A DNA stretch of 64,000 nt from positions 16,965,928 through 17,029,927 of the forward strand of contig JBCFYV010000001.1 of assembly GCA_039000515.1 (NCBI GenBank), given 5' to 3'. The notes beneath the pieces were generated by a model. The model had not been told where the DNA came from. It did no database searches and was given only the letters and a program-made list of their open reading frames with translations. Every line of letters starts with the position of its first letter. The first letter of the stretch is position 1. Both the position numbers and the translations under genes were made by a program. Shown piece after piece: positions 1-11,218 of the stretch. This stretch comes from Timema cristinae. Lineage: Eukaryota; Arthropoda; Insecta; Phasmatodea; Timematidae.

Positions 1-2430
1 ATATGTACATAAATATTTTATTTATTATATGATTTTTTATTAAGGTGGAGGCATATATATTTGAGGAAATATTGAATGTAATAGAGAAAATATTAAATAT
101 TGGGAAAAAATGAAGCAAAAGTAGAATCGGAGAAATGGTCAGGATCTTTGGTGAGTTTGTAAATTGATCAGAGATCAAAGGGTCTCCCAGCTACTGCCTT
201 GAATAATTCTACCACCGAAATAGGTGTCAAAATGCTAATTGAAGGGGATATTAATTTTAAGAAACACAACTAATTATGATTTATTATGAAAAGAAGACAA
301 CAGTTTTTTTAATCCTTTTAGACTATTTTATTTGTGTATGTAAATTTCTACTAATACTTAATAATATAATAGGACGAGGAATGTGAATGTTTAAGGAAGG
401 CATTGCCATTGTCGCTAGGAAGATGTTTCCGCTGAGAGGAAGAGTTCATCCTAGATAAATCTTGAGACGCAAGCCGCCGTACAGAAGTGTACGATGAGTA
501 GTATCATCGTCATCTCAAGGCAGTCCCAATAGACCGTTTTCAAATCTCTCTTAATTTAACAGATCCAGAAGTCCTGGCTTTAATTCTGGTGCGTCCAGAT
601 TTTCTGTGAAATTTTGGGTCTGAAACTGGATCAACTAAGCCTAGTGAGGACAAATGAGGAGATAGTTGAATGGGAAATGTAGTGGCTCCGGTCTAGAAAA
701 CTAAGAAGAAATATATGATATCATCCTTGATTTTTTTTAACAATATGATATCCAATATTTTTAGTTCTTGATATTCTATTTTGTTTATTTGTTTATGATA
801 AATTTACAATGATATTTTGATACCTAATTAAATATAGCTTCAGGTTAGGGACAATCTCAATTTATAAACTATCCCATTTGATTTGTCTAAATAAACTTGG
901 AGGTAAAATACACGACTTATTTATATAAACTCTTGTACAGACAAGTGTATATGCGGGGTTACAAACTATATGTCAAGAATTTGAGGATACTCAAACAAAA
1001 AGCCCAACAGATGAAATTGGCGAAAGTTTAAGTGGCTAGGGTCTCTGCAAAGTGGGTTATTATTCAACACACTATATGGTGTGACAACATATTTGGAGGG
1101 AGTGACATTATTAATTCGGTGTTTGTTTGGACACTATAGTGTCACACTGATAAAACGACTGAATTTTCTAAACTACGCAGAACATTTTAGTCAGAACAAA
1201 ACTAGAAAAGTGCGCAAAAATGCGTGATTTTTTGATGGGTAAATATTTAGTTACGTCACAAATTTAAAAAATCTATGAACGGTGGAGATGTCAAACATTG
1301 TAGGTGCTATTTTTAGTAAAATATGTTTTTTGATAGAGTATTCTTTTTTAGCACTGCTTACTTACTTACTCTATGGCATTAGAAACTAGAAAGTTTATTA
1401 CCGAACTCACAAAAGTACGCCACCTCTCCATATCGTGAGCTAATTCTATCCAGTCTATCTCATTACACCCTATCTTTCAGGTCTATCTAAATGTTTTATC
1501 AATGTTAATCAATATAATGTATCTGGATAAGTATGTACTCAAAATTAATTGGAGTGAGAGTGGAAAATACATCAAGAGCGGAAATGATAAACGTTATGTG
1601 CCAAAAATAAAATGTTACAGGAAAAATAAAAAAAAAAAGGTTCTTGTATTAATTTTTTTAAATATTTTTGTCTAGAAAAAGTTCTGTAGCCTATTACAAC
1701 ATATCATACAATTAATGATTATCTCAAAATAATGTATTATTGACAGTAACAGTTTATAGTAACATAATAAAATATAACAGCCATAAACATGTTAAGTGCC
1801 ATATATACTTACTCTAAGTTATATGTGTACTTTAATGGGCTAACAACTGTAAGTGCTCCATGATGACATGTCACTTGTAACAAAGGAAAACTATGGTACA
1901 CTGCATAAAATAAATGATTATTAAAAAGGAAGACTAATATGTTTATAAAATTCACTATATATTAAGTTAGCTAGGCTCAAACCTCTGCTTGTTATATCGG
2001 AGTCAGGTACACTATCCACTGGACTAATCCCATATTGTATGGCAAACTATGGTCTATGTTTATCACATTAAGAAACCATATTCAAGAGTACTAATAGCTT
2101 AATGCATGACCGTGAATAAAACAAAATAATTTACCATCGCACAAAAACCCGTTTTAAGCTCTCGAGTTTTATTTTATACACCAAGATCTTTCAGTTTTTT
2201 CCTTGCTTAATGCACTTGTTTTTATCTCTCTTTCTATAATAGCACTATATTAAGAATACTTTCTTAGAGATTTTAAGCCCCATTTATTTCTGTGCGGCAT
2301 TGAAAAAAAAAAAACCTTGAAAATGTAAAGAGTATTTAAAAGAATGTGAGGATGTACAGTTTTATAACATATTTTGAAAAACAGAACATCGGCTTTAGCT
2401 CTATAAGTTGTGTCAGATTGAAGAATGTTG
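1..2430. other. Anonymous A+T-rich intergenic DNA
   Basis: No open frame with recognisable protein features and no clear repeat boundary is visible on either strand. The stretch around 380-700 is somewhat less A+T-rich but matches nothing I recognise. I see nothing else supportable. Confidence 0.5.
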
Positions 2431-2690
2431 AAAATATCACGGATTGAGATAGTATCAAATACAGAAGTGCTAGGAAAAGCGAATGAAGTAAGGCAACTTT
2501 GAAAAGGTATACAACAAAAATGAGTTAACGTGGTAGGCCTTATACGTAGACATTATGGTTTGATGAAGATAATTATAGAAGGAGATGTGGAAGGATTAAG
2601 TTCAAGATGAAGATCAATATTGGGGTACATGACTCATATAACGGATGATGTTGGCAGAAAAAGGTACAAAGACGTAAAAAAAAATAAAAA
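2431..2690 (+). pseudogene. Relic of a non-LTR retrotransposon reverse transcriptase, C-terminal end
   Basis: A single reading frame interrupted by three early stops (TGA at about 2500, 2521 and 2608) reads KIS-I--VSNTEVLGKANE, then LIRRHYGLMKIIIEGDVEG, then TDDVGRKRYKDVK. This order is the familiar C-terminal region of arthropod LINE ORF2 proteins, downstream of the catalytic reverse-transcriptase domain: K-I-S, a V-L-x-K-x-N-E box, an R-x-x-G-L-M-K-x-I-I-E-G box, and a basic tail with R-Y-x-x-x-K. The frame shows directly in the sequence; the family assignment is from knowledge of these proteins. No catalytic domain lies upstream, so this is a 5-prime-truncated, inactive copy. The precise clade cannot be told from this end. 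Confidence 0.65.
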
Positions 2691-3158
2691 AAAAATTGGA
2701 CTCAGGATATAGAAAAGTAGAGAAGGTAACAAACCAATCTCAATATTAATGAACTAATGACTATAGTAATGATTCATGGTGATGTTCAGAGCTATCACAA
2801 ATGCTTATTATTTTAAGATCGTTTATTTAATTTTAGTCGCTTTGGTGGTCAGAATAGACTGGGCTGCTAATGCAGGGAGATCAATGCTCGAAAACCAACA
2901 GGGTGTTTTAAGAATGGTTTTCCACTCTCCCCTTCACGTAAATACGAGTACATTTCCTCTAAATTATATAAAAATTCTCATCCCCCGACATAATATTGTT
3001 TACTAGTACAAACGGGTAATAATACACTGCCACAAACAATAAAAATAATATGAACAAATAGTGCGTTTAGAAATTTCAAGTAAAATAGCCCAATAGAAAA
3101 CACTGCATCATTAAAACCTTAAAAAAATTAGAAATAAATGGTACGGAACTCTGCACGG

Positions 3159-4715
3159 ACTTTCTCGCTCTATTGTTTGAAAATGGAGAACTCAAAACTC
3201 GTAATATGTGTGAAACGAAATAATTTACCTAGCAAACCCAAGCATAAATTGCACTATACTTATGTAAAACTTTTTATTTAGTCCCGGTTTTAAATTTTAT
3301 AATTATGTTTTTAAGGAATTAATGTCCTCATTTGTATGTTTGGATCGATAAAAAAGATCAATGTTGGGTCCACAAGGATCAACACTTCATATTAAAATTT
3401 CAACTTATGGTTAAATTTTGACATTTTATTAGGTGTTGCAAATCTTCAATGCCATCGTATTGCTCATTTATAAATTTCGATCAATAAAAAATGTAAATAT
3501 TGACTATTGAGTCTTAATTGATAGAGATAATGTTGTACAAAAATTTCTCCTACGAGGTTTAAGGAAAAACAACATGAGTTTTGAGAGACTTACTTATATT
3601 TAATTACTCTATGGCATTGGAGAATTATTGCGTTAAGACTTAAGAAATATCTCTTACAAATAAAGCTCACAAAATTGTATTAATATATTAGCCAATGTCT
3701 CAGAAACCGTTGGATTTATAAAAATATATTACATATAAAAGTTCTTAATTTTAATAGTATGACAATTTGACAATAATAAGTTATTTAGTATTTCAAATAT
3801 TTGTGGAGATATGGAAGATTCTGCTTCTGTAAAGTACCATAAAATTAATTTTCATGGTAAAATGAAAATAGCCAGTTTATTTATAATCTTAATCAACACC
3901 TAGATTCGAATTTTAATCAAAATCGTAAGAGTAGATTATGAAAAAATCCATTTTTCTCTTTTCTTCCTTTCTTAAACTACTCTTAGTTTTTAAGTTTAAA
4001 CAGACACACATAGACATACGTAATTGCAAATACCACTTTTTAGGGTTTGGGGGTCTTTATACGTTGACATCCATCACATTTCAGGTTAGATTTTCTTTTG
4101 CGGTCACAATACTTTTACCTTTTGTGTTCGAAACGTTAAAAAAAAAATATATATATATATTTACGTATAGATTGAAAGTTATTGGTTTTATAAAAATATG
4201 CTTCTTATAAAATATTTGTATTATTTGTATTATATTTGTAACGATAAGTAATTTAATATCTCATATATTATATTATAAAAAAAATATAATTTACGCATCA
4301 GATCGGAGCCCTTAAAGTCATTTTTCCGAAGTATTGAGAGAATATCTTTTGTTTATAATATTTATAAATGCTTAGAAATGAAATTTAATCAAGATCGTTA
4401 GAGCCAATTTTGTGAAAATCGAATTTTTCTCTTTTTGCCTTTCAGTAAACTACCTTTAATTTTAGGGTTAGATATCCAATTCAAAAATCCCTTGGGATAA
4501 CCCTATGAAAACCATAGATACCAAGTTTTAGCCCGATTGGTAAAATAGCTTAGGCTCTAGTTGGAGGTACAGATATACAGACAGACAAACAGACAGACGG
4601 AAAGTCAAAAACAACTTTTTGGGATTCGGGGGTCATGAAATGTCAAGATTCATCAATATCTTGATTTTTTTTTATGATCAAAATACTTTTTCTACCAATA
4701 AGATAAACGAGAAAG
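3159..4715. mobile_element. 1.56-kb non-coding element with ACTTTCTCGCT terminal repeats, copy 1
   Basis: Closely resembles 46283-47902 over its whole length, which defines the ends. The left end reads ACTTTCTCGCT and the right end reads close to its reverse complement (AACGAGAAAGT here, AGCGAGAAAGT in the other copy). No transposase is encoded. The interior is A+T-rich, with a stretch of CAGACAGA repeats near 4575-4600 and the phrase TTTTAGCCCGATTGGTAAAA near 4530. Probably a non-autonomous DNA transposon; superfamily unknown. Confidence 0.6.
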
Positions 4716-4905
4716 TAAAAATGAAAAACTATTTCTTAGGGCCTCGTACCACCAACAATATCAGTTTGAGTAGAAAGGAATCACCTATGTTCCGAGCTTA
4801 AGGCGGGAGTCTAGATGAAAAGAGAAAAGGTAATTGTTTTTGCAATAATTGTTATAGAAAAACATATATTTGTCCAAAATAAATAAAACCTAGTTTAATT
4901 TCCTT

Positions 4906-5044
4906 TACATGGTGATATCAACAGTTGTTAAATATCTATCGAGGGTGTCATTAAATTTAGTGACATTTCTCTTTATAAAAAGTTTCTCATCTAATGCCAC
5001 TATGTTTATAACAGATATTTAACAACTATTGATATCACCATGGG
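4906..5044. mobile_element. Palindromic MITE, copy 1
   Basis: Left arm CATGGTGATATCAACAGTTG continuing into TTAAATATCT, and right arm AGATATTTAACAACTATTGA continuing into TATCACCATG, form an imperfect 30-bp inverted repeat around a loop of about 75 bp. Diverged relatives with the same arms lie at 48980-49105 and 57058-57211. No coding capacity. Confidence 0.55.
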
Positions 5045-5505
5045 AAGAAAATAAAATTATATAATTCTACTAGGGAAATATTTTATGTATGTTAACCAGC
5101 AAAGGTTTTTTTGTTATAAAATCTGTAAAAAATATTAGTCTTAATTTGCGTTGACTTCGATCGTATCTTAAAATACTCGAATATGTTTTCTTATGAAACG
5201 CAAATAGTTCTCTGTTATGTAAGAAAAACACCAGACCTTATCCAAAAGTAATACAAACAAAGTTGTAGAGCTCATGTATGATTTCCCTGAAGATCCTCCT
5301 TCATTCTAGTTGTTAGCTTGTTTCCACAATGAACGTTACCATGATATCCCACATCTGACCTCACACACGCGATCCACGGCTTTTATCATAACACATTTAC
5401 AACTCCTTACTTCCGAGTAGGAAATGAAACTTGGACCACTTGTCTGCAACTTGGTGCTAGAGTTGCATATATCCTCCAAGAAGGTTAGTACGTTCAAGAG
5501 AGTGG
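5045..5505. other. Intergenic DNA without recognised content
   Basis: Nothing recognisable lies between the palindromic element and the 93-bp satellite. Confidence 0.4.
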
Positions 5506-5510
5506 AGAGT

Positions 5511-6067
5511 CGTGGAGTGTTGCCAGGGTAAGCAGAGTTAGTTTAAACTGTATCTGTGAATTGTTATCATCACTGAGTATAACACTCATTGACAGTGTCG
5601 TGTCGTGGAGTGTTGCCAGGGTAAGCAGAGTTAGTTTAAACTGTACCTGTGAATTGTTCTCATCACTCAGTAGAACACTCATTGACAGTGTCGTGTCGTG
5701 GAGTGTTGCCAGGGTAAGCAGAGTTAGTTTAAACTGTACCTGTGAATTGTTCTCATCACTCAGTAAACACTCATTGACAGTGTCGTGTCGTGGAGTGTTG
5801 CCAGGGTAAGCAGAGTTAGTTTAAACTGTACCTGTGAATTGTTCTCATCACTCAGTAGAACACTCATTGAGAGTGTCGTGTCGTGGAGTGTTGCCAGGGT
5901 AAGCAGAGTTAGTTTAAACTGTACCTGTGAATTGTTCTCATCACTCAGTAGAACACTCATTGACAGTGTCGTGTCGTGGAGTGTTGCCAGGTAAGCAGAG
6001 TTGTTTAAACTGTACCTGTGAATTGTTATCATCACTGAGTAGGGCTATAACACTCATTGACAGTGTA
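5511..6067. repeat. Tandem repeat, 93-bp unit, about six copies
   Basis: The phrase CGTGGAGTGTTGCCAGGGTA recurs at 5511, 5604, 5697, 5789, 5882 and 5975, giving a period of 93 bp (one unit 92). Units are nearly identical. Because 93 is divisible by three, repetitive open frames appear on both strands; I regard them as by-products. A separate partial array of the same unit lies at 27367-27500, inside the intron of the peptide gene. Confidence 0.95.
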
Positions 6068-6553
6068 ATGTAGTACCTTCAGGTTTTAAACTAAAATATT
6101 TCAAAATAAGTAAATCATAATTTAAGTACCAAAATATAATTATATGACCACAGTTGGCTTGTTTTTGAATATATAGATAAGAACACTAAGCTAGTAGATA
6201 TTAATTTATCAATATTCAATCAATTTCTTAAATCGTATTTTAGATTTAGTCTCTTCGATTATCTGCAACTTCTATACAATCAAACATAAATACTTACTAG
6301 AAATATAATATAATTGATAATAAAGATAAATATAATATAATTGATAATAAAGATACAAAACTTAATTAGACATAATTTAAACTAATAATATCCATCCTAA
6401 TAATATTATAACATGTTAACTTGACCATTATTTCGAAACCTCACGCACTGAAATTAGAATAAACCTCGTTGTTATTTCAATTTCTCCGTTCCGTTAAGAT
6501 AACATTTGTATCCAACTCTCATTCTGAGCAATGATCTGGAAAATCGGGGACTA

Positions 6554-6774
6554 CAGTAGCCCCATGGCTTCTTTGGTGCTGACTGACAGCTGACGGCTTT
6601 GAAAAGTTACCAGACCAAATTATGTATCCCTACGCCGAACCATATGATCTGCAAAAACATATGTTTAGCAGCTGTCACTTCTGACAATCAAAATTTAGGT
6701 ATATACCTAAATGTTGACTGTCAGAAGTCAGCTGTGAGCTGTCAGTCAGCACCAAAGAAGCCACGGGGCTACTG
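6554..6774. mobile_element. MITE with 40-bp terminal inverted repeats and TA target duplication, copy 1
   Basis: The ends read CAGTAGCCCCATGGCTTCTT on the left and its near reverse complement on the right, with matching continuing through TGGTGCTGACTGACAGCT (one mismatch in about 40). Both sides are flanked by TA. There is no coding capacity. TA duplication and about 220 bp length fit a Tc1/mariner-type MITE. A second, inverted copy is at 8651-8863. Confidence 0.8.
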
Positions 6775-6823
6775 TATGAATTCTATTGATATCGCCAACT
6801 ATACTCCCTCATTCATTAACTAG

Positions 6824-7060
6824 CTGGTCCCGTGGTCTAACGCGCTACTCTCGTGTTAGACTAGACTGCTGGAGTTGGGGAGGTCAGGGTTCAGCCCTGG
6901 TTGGTTGTACTGAGGTTGGATTTTGCTCAAATGATTACTTTTTCTAGCTCCATTAAAATCCGGATACATTTACTCTCAATTCTACCTTACTCATCTCTAC
7001 CTTATTAGTTTAATAATTAAAAAGTGGATATCCAGAGCGGGTGGTAAGATGCGGTGAAAC
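6824..7060 (+). repeat. SINE family A copy
   Basis: tRNA-like head (GTGGTCTAACGCGC, then GGTTCAGCCC as a B-box) and a degraded 3-prime module ending GCGGGTGGTAAGATGCGGTG. The C-type SINE at 7078 follows directly. Confidence 0.75.
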
Positions 7061-7077
7061 AAAATAATGAGATATAA

Positions 7078-7310
7078 ATTCAGCTCAGACGGTAGCGTGT
7101 CTGTCTACTTAGCTAAGAAGGGTCTTTGGTTCAATTCTCTACATGGAGGAAAAAAATAATCATTAGTAAATATTTCCCCTTCATTGTGATAAATTAACGG
7201 TCAGAAGGTTGGATGTTGTGTCTGTTCTAGATTTCAAATTTGTTTTTATAAGTCGTATGTTTATATAATCAGTTGGTTCAGTAAGTTCACGTTAAATAGG
7301 TACGTGACAA
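7078..7310 (+). repeat. SINE family C copy (lysine-tRNA-like head)
   Basis: Starts CAGCTCAGACGGTAGCGTGT (A-box), with GGTTCAATTCT as B-box, then the family body containing GGTTGGATGTTGTGTCTGTT and a tail with AATCAGTTGG and CACGTTAAATA. The same layout is at 48610-48845 and 63040-63272. Confidence 0.7.
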
Positions 7311-7469
7311 AATAAAAAATGTACTGATTTGAGTTGTTGGGTAAATTAATCTCCTCCATTACTGTAAATTAGAATGGAAACGTCTTGAAAAAATGCCATT
7401 GCCTCAGCCTTCAATCGAGCTATACGGCGACCGAGCGGCCGATGTCCGTTGTGGAGCAAAGTGACAACT

Positions 7470-7715
7470 TCTGCGAATAGAGGGTGTCATATGGTCAGTA
7501 CAATGAGCCCTTTTGGTCGCTAATCTCAGCTTGCTAGACCGGAGATGCTACTATTTTATTCAAGCAGCTCCTCACTCGTCCTCGTGAGGCCAAATTGAAC
7601 CCATTTCAGACCCACTACTTCATAGAAAATTCTTAAGAGCGCTGGGAATCGAACCGGAGGATCTATAGCCAGGAACTCTGAACACCTGCCCATAGAGGCT
7701 TAAAAAAAACACCAC
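7470..7715 (-). repeat. SINE family D copy
   Basis: Shares CCTCGTGAGGCCAAATTGA, the GACCCACTACTTCAT block and a GCGCTGGGAATCGAACCGG block with 19195-19410 and 21058-21275. The last block is a tRNA B-box read on the minus strand, so the tRNA-like head is at the right end. Confidence 0.6.
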
Positions 7716-8648
7716 TGGTTAATCAGGCCTGAAATCAAACCCTTAACTTCTCTGTCAATTGTGATCGAATGAAAGGCGAGTCTAACTCTTTAGACCGCTC
7801 GTCCATTGCGACGTGTTCCCAGACTGATGATGAGACGAGCGTACTACCTGTCGTGATTTGAAATGTTTACGAAAATACTGATTAAATAGTCTTACATAGT
7901 AATGAAGTCACACATCCATGCTGTCCTGTCTAAAGCTATGACGTCAATCATTGTCACGAATACTCGACCGAACCGCCAATATTAAACACATCGTCCATTG
8001 AAAAGACGCAGTATGTTGGCGCACAGAAACGCAATATGTTAATCACTTTTAGAAGGTCGAAGGGGCTATAAAAATTAACTACCAAAGCTTTGCAGAAGTC
8101 GTTTGTATGCAAATCATCTTGATGAGGATGAAAATGTTTAAAAAACACATAATGGACTAATGGCTTTGTTGGCATATTAGACAACATATCAATGGACTGG
8201 CAACTTCTTTTAAAATTAAATTGATGTTGGTGATCTTTTTTCTAATATTGTTTTTTGTGTATCCCATCTGATAAAAAATATGAACCTATGCGGCTATATT
8301 AAAATATAATATTAATGTACGTCTATGGCGACAATTAAAAGAAAACCCTTTTTTTTCAATTATCTTTTTATGATTATGAACTTTCTAAATTATTATTCAA
8401 ATTATATTTTCCTTATTTTATTGTGACTAATTGCAAACTAGGTTGATACAGTATTAAGAATGTTCCTCAAGGCAAACACCTTGGTCAGCGAAAAGGTATA
8501 AATCACTGTCATATCAAACAGCTTAAAATACAATGGTCTGGTTCGTTTTCTGGAACTACTTCTCTATTCTCTATAAGCTTAGGATCCCTTTTGCCCTTCA
8601 CCTACAACTACGCTTTATCATGTCACTAATAAAGCGAGGAAAGAGAAC
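7716..8648. other. Intergenic DNA without recognised content
   Basis: A+T-rich with short chance open frames on the minus strand (for example 7954-8187) that lack any recognisable domain. No repeat boundary identified. Confidence 0.4.
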
Positions 8649-8650
8649 TA

Positions 8651-8863
8651 CAGCAGCCCCGTGGCTTCTTTGGTGCTGACAGCTCACAGCTGACATTCAT
8701 CAACATTTAGGTATATTCCTAAATATTGACTAACAGAAGGGACAACTGCTAAACACATGTTTTTGCAGATCATATGGTTCAGCGTAGGGCTACATAATTT
8801 GGTCTGGTAACTTTTCAAAGCTGTAAGCTGTCAGTCGGCACCAAAGAAGCCATGGGGCTAATG
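8651..8863. mobile_element. MITE with terminal inverted repeats, copy 2
   Basis: Inverted relative to the copy at 6554-6774. Left end CAGCAGCCCCGTGGCTTCTT, right end AAGAAGCCATGGGGCTAATG, flanked by TA on both sides. The internal phrase AACATTTAGGTATATTCCTA is shared with the first copy in opposite orientation. Confidence 0.8.
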
Positions 8864-8869
8864 TACGTA

Positions 8870-9935
8870 ACTTCTTCTCTCAAGGTAAAGAGGAAAGCTC
8901 GCTGCTAGTTCTCAAATATCTTAATATTTTCTCTTGTGAGCCTATGAAACAATTAGTGTATATGTTAGAAAGAGTCTAAATCTAGAACCCTCCGCAAATA
9001 TGATTAGAAAAGTAATTGAAAATGAGCTAATGTCAATTTCTTTCTATTAATAAATTCAAATTACTGGGTTCTTAGGTAAACATAGCCCTGTTGGAATCTT
9101 TGAATTTATTTCGGCGTTAACCATATTTTTTGAAATAACGCATCGTATAATTAAATATTGCGCCAGAGCTGAATGTCTGCGCAGCAATTTCTCGCTTACT
9201 GGGGCAACCCCTTTCAAGACATCGTTGTTACTAAACACGAGGGTTGATATAACTTTGTGTTTTAGAAATATCACATTCATTTTTATAAAGGCATTATTTA
9301 TTGGTCTGTTTTTTCTTTCCTGGATGAAACAGCCCAACATGTAGTTGGTAATTTTCTTATACCAACTACTTAAACTATAATTTATATGATGGCTAGGGAG
9401 GAAGGGTGGATAAAATATAGAATGTAGAGGGATAAGTAAGGGTGTCAAGCCTATGACGTTAATAAGTAAGGTTTATTAAATAATTGCTAATAAATTAATG
9501 TTAAATAATGTTTAATGTTGACAGAGTTCTCCTAGAGTGTTGCCAACTTGACCACGAGATGAACATTTTTTAAAACATCAACATTGCATGTGTATAATTA
9601 AGGAGTCTTAGTTTAATTTTAATTTTAAAGGGATTCTAATGTTATCCACGCAAGGAAAACATGTTTTGAAATGGTTTGAATAAAAATAACATATATTCGG
9701 TCCTTTGATTATTGTTTAGGGGTAATTTAACAATTTGTTGTCTAGAAGTAGTATTTTTGTCACTTGAACTAAAGATTTACTTTAGTTTCTGCATTGAGTA
9801 GTTTCATTAGTTATTTATTCATTAATCACGTTCATGAGTTAATTCTGCTTGTAACTTTCTTGAAAGAGCTACTTTAGTTTATAAACAGTATTTATAAGCT
9901 ACGTGATAGTTAACTTGAAGTGATCCACTAACCCA
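8870..9935. other. Intergenic DNA; one minus-strand open frame of unknown meaning
   Basis: A minus-strand frame of 130 codons spans 9056-9448. It has no signal peptide, no recognised domain and ordinary A+T-rich codons, so it may be chance or an old retroelement fragment. Nothing else is recognisable. Confidence 0.3.
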
Positions 9936-9939
9936 AACA

Positions 9940-10102
9940 GGAGGGTGCGTGGTTTGCTGATGACGGTGTTCGAATGGTTAACCACTCTTCCTTCACTCAA
10001 ATACAACCACATTTACTCCAAACTATACCTTCCTCTTTTATACGCCACTACTGTAACTTATTTATGCGTGCAACCCGAAAGAGTAATAACACGTGGTGAC
10101 TA
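9940..10102 (+). repeat. SINE family A fragment
   Basis: Degraded copy: GATGACGGTGTTCGA, the CCACTCTTCCTTCACTCAAA block and a tail GTGCAACCCGAAAGAGTAAT followed by ACACGTGGTG. Confidence 0.6.
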
Positions 10103-10677
10103 ACAAAACGAAAATAAATTGTACGATGTGCCACACATACTTTCTCTCTTTTTAATCTTAAAATACATACATTCACTAATATCATTATATTTGTGAACGA
10201 AATAATATACAATGTTGCAGAAACACTCCACCAAAAGGTATACATTAAATAACATACAGTCAACTCTGGTTATAATGAACCTCTACGGAATCTGATATTT
10301 TGTTATTATGTCAAAATTTCATTAAAATTGATTTTTTTTTTAAATCTGAAAATAGTCAGTTAGTGACAAACAAAATAAAAGTTCAAATGCCATCGTTCTT
10401 TATTGAAATCTATTAATTAATCATTAAAACAATCTATTATATGCTGTTGCTTACTGTATACTGTTATAATTTTTTTTTTCTCCAGAACTTCTCCAGAGTC
10501 TGTGCTTTTTCCACACTTGAATCCACAATATTCATACATTCAAAAAAATAAACCGAGTAGAAAAGTCTAATTCTTTTTTAGTTTCATATACCCTCTCGAA
10601 GAAATGGATTAGTGAAAACAATTACTGGATGGCCACAAACTCTCATTCACTATCCTGGAACTCTGTCTTATGATTAC

Positions 10678-10895
10678 CTACGCTAATGTGTAATGGTAGG
10701 GTGATTGTGAGATGAAATGGAGGACCTACAGTTTAACGTGGAATCCGAACCACGGTGCAGGCCTGGCATTCCACACATTTTACAAGATGTCTTGTCAGAG
10801 GTGAAGGAAAGGTTTGGTAATCAGATAAATTTGTGCCGGGACCAAGGATTGAACCCCGGACCCCAGCACAGAATCCAGCCGGTTAACTGATTTTA
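10678..10895 (-). repeat. SINE family B copy, incomplete
   Basis: Read on the minus strand it carries the CCCGGCACAGATTTATCTGA-like block, the CTGACAAGACATCTTGT block and the GTTAAACTGTAGGTCCTCCA block. The head and the 3-prime AATAAT tail are lost. Confidence 0.75.
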
Positions 10896-10979
10896 TCTGG
10901 TCAGTAAATATTTACAAAAAAACGGTTATTATTGAGTTCATAACAATAGACTAATAACTAATCACTATAAAATGATCCA

Positions 10980-11218
10980 GTTCAGTGGTCAAATTGTCTA
11001 AGGCATCGCTCTCTGTTAAATTGTCCTGATTATGACTGGGTGATTGAGGTTTGAATCCCGGTCTTTTCTACTGAGTTTTTTTCAAAATGTTTACCACTCT
11101 CCTTTACGCAAATGCGAGTAGTTTACTTTAAAATTCATCCTTACTCATACTACCCCATTAGAGTAATTATCATAAATGCGTGTAACCTGAAGAGGTAGTA
11201 AGTACGTGGTGATAAATA
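10980..11218 (+). repeat. SINE family A copy
   Basis: Head TTCAGTGGTCAAATTGTCTA, B-box GGTTTGAATCCC, body CCACTCTCCTTTACGCAAAT and tail GTAACCTGAAGAGGTAGTAA are all present. Nearly full length. Confidence 0.8.

Noticed and set aside
3938..4210. Plus-strand open frame of 90 codons
   Set aside because: Lies inside the non-coding 1.6-kb element and is not conserved as a frame in the second copy.
5494..6035. Overlapping open frames on both strands, 60-90 codons
   Set aside because: Produced by the 93-bp tandem unit, whose length is a multiple of three; both strands are open at once and the peptides are just the repeat.
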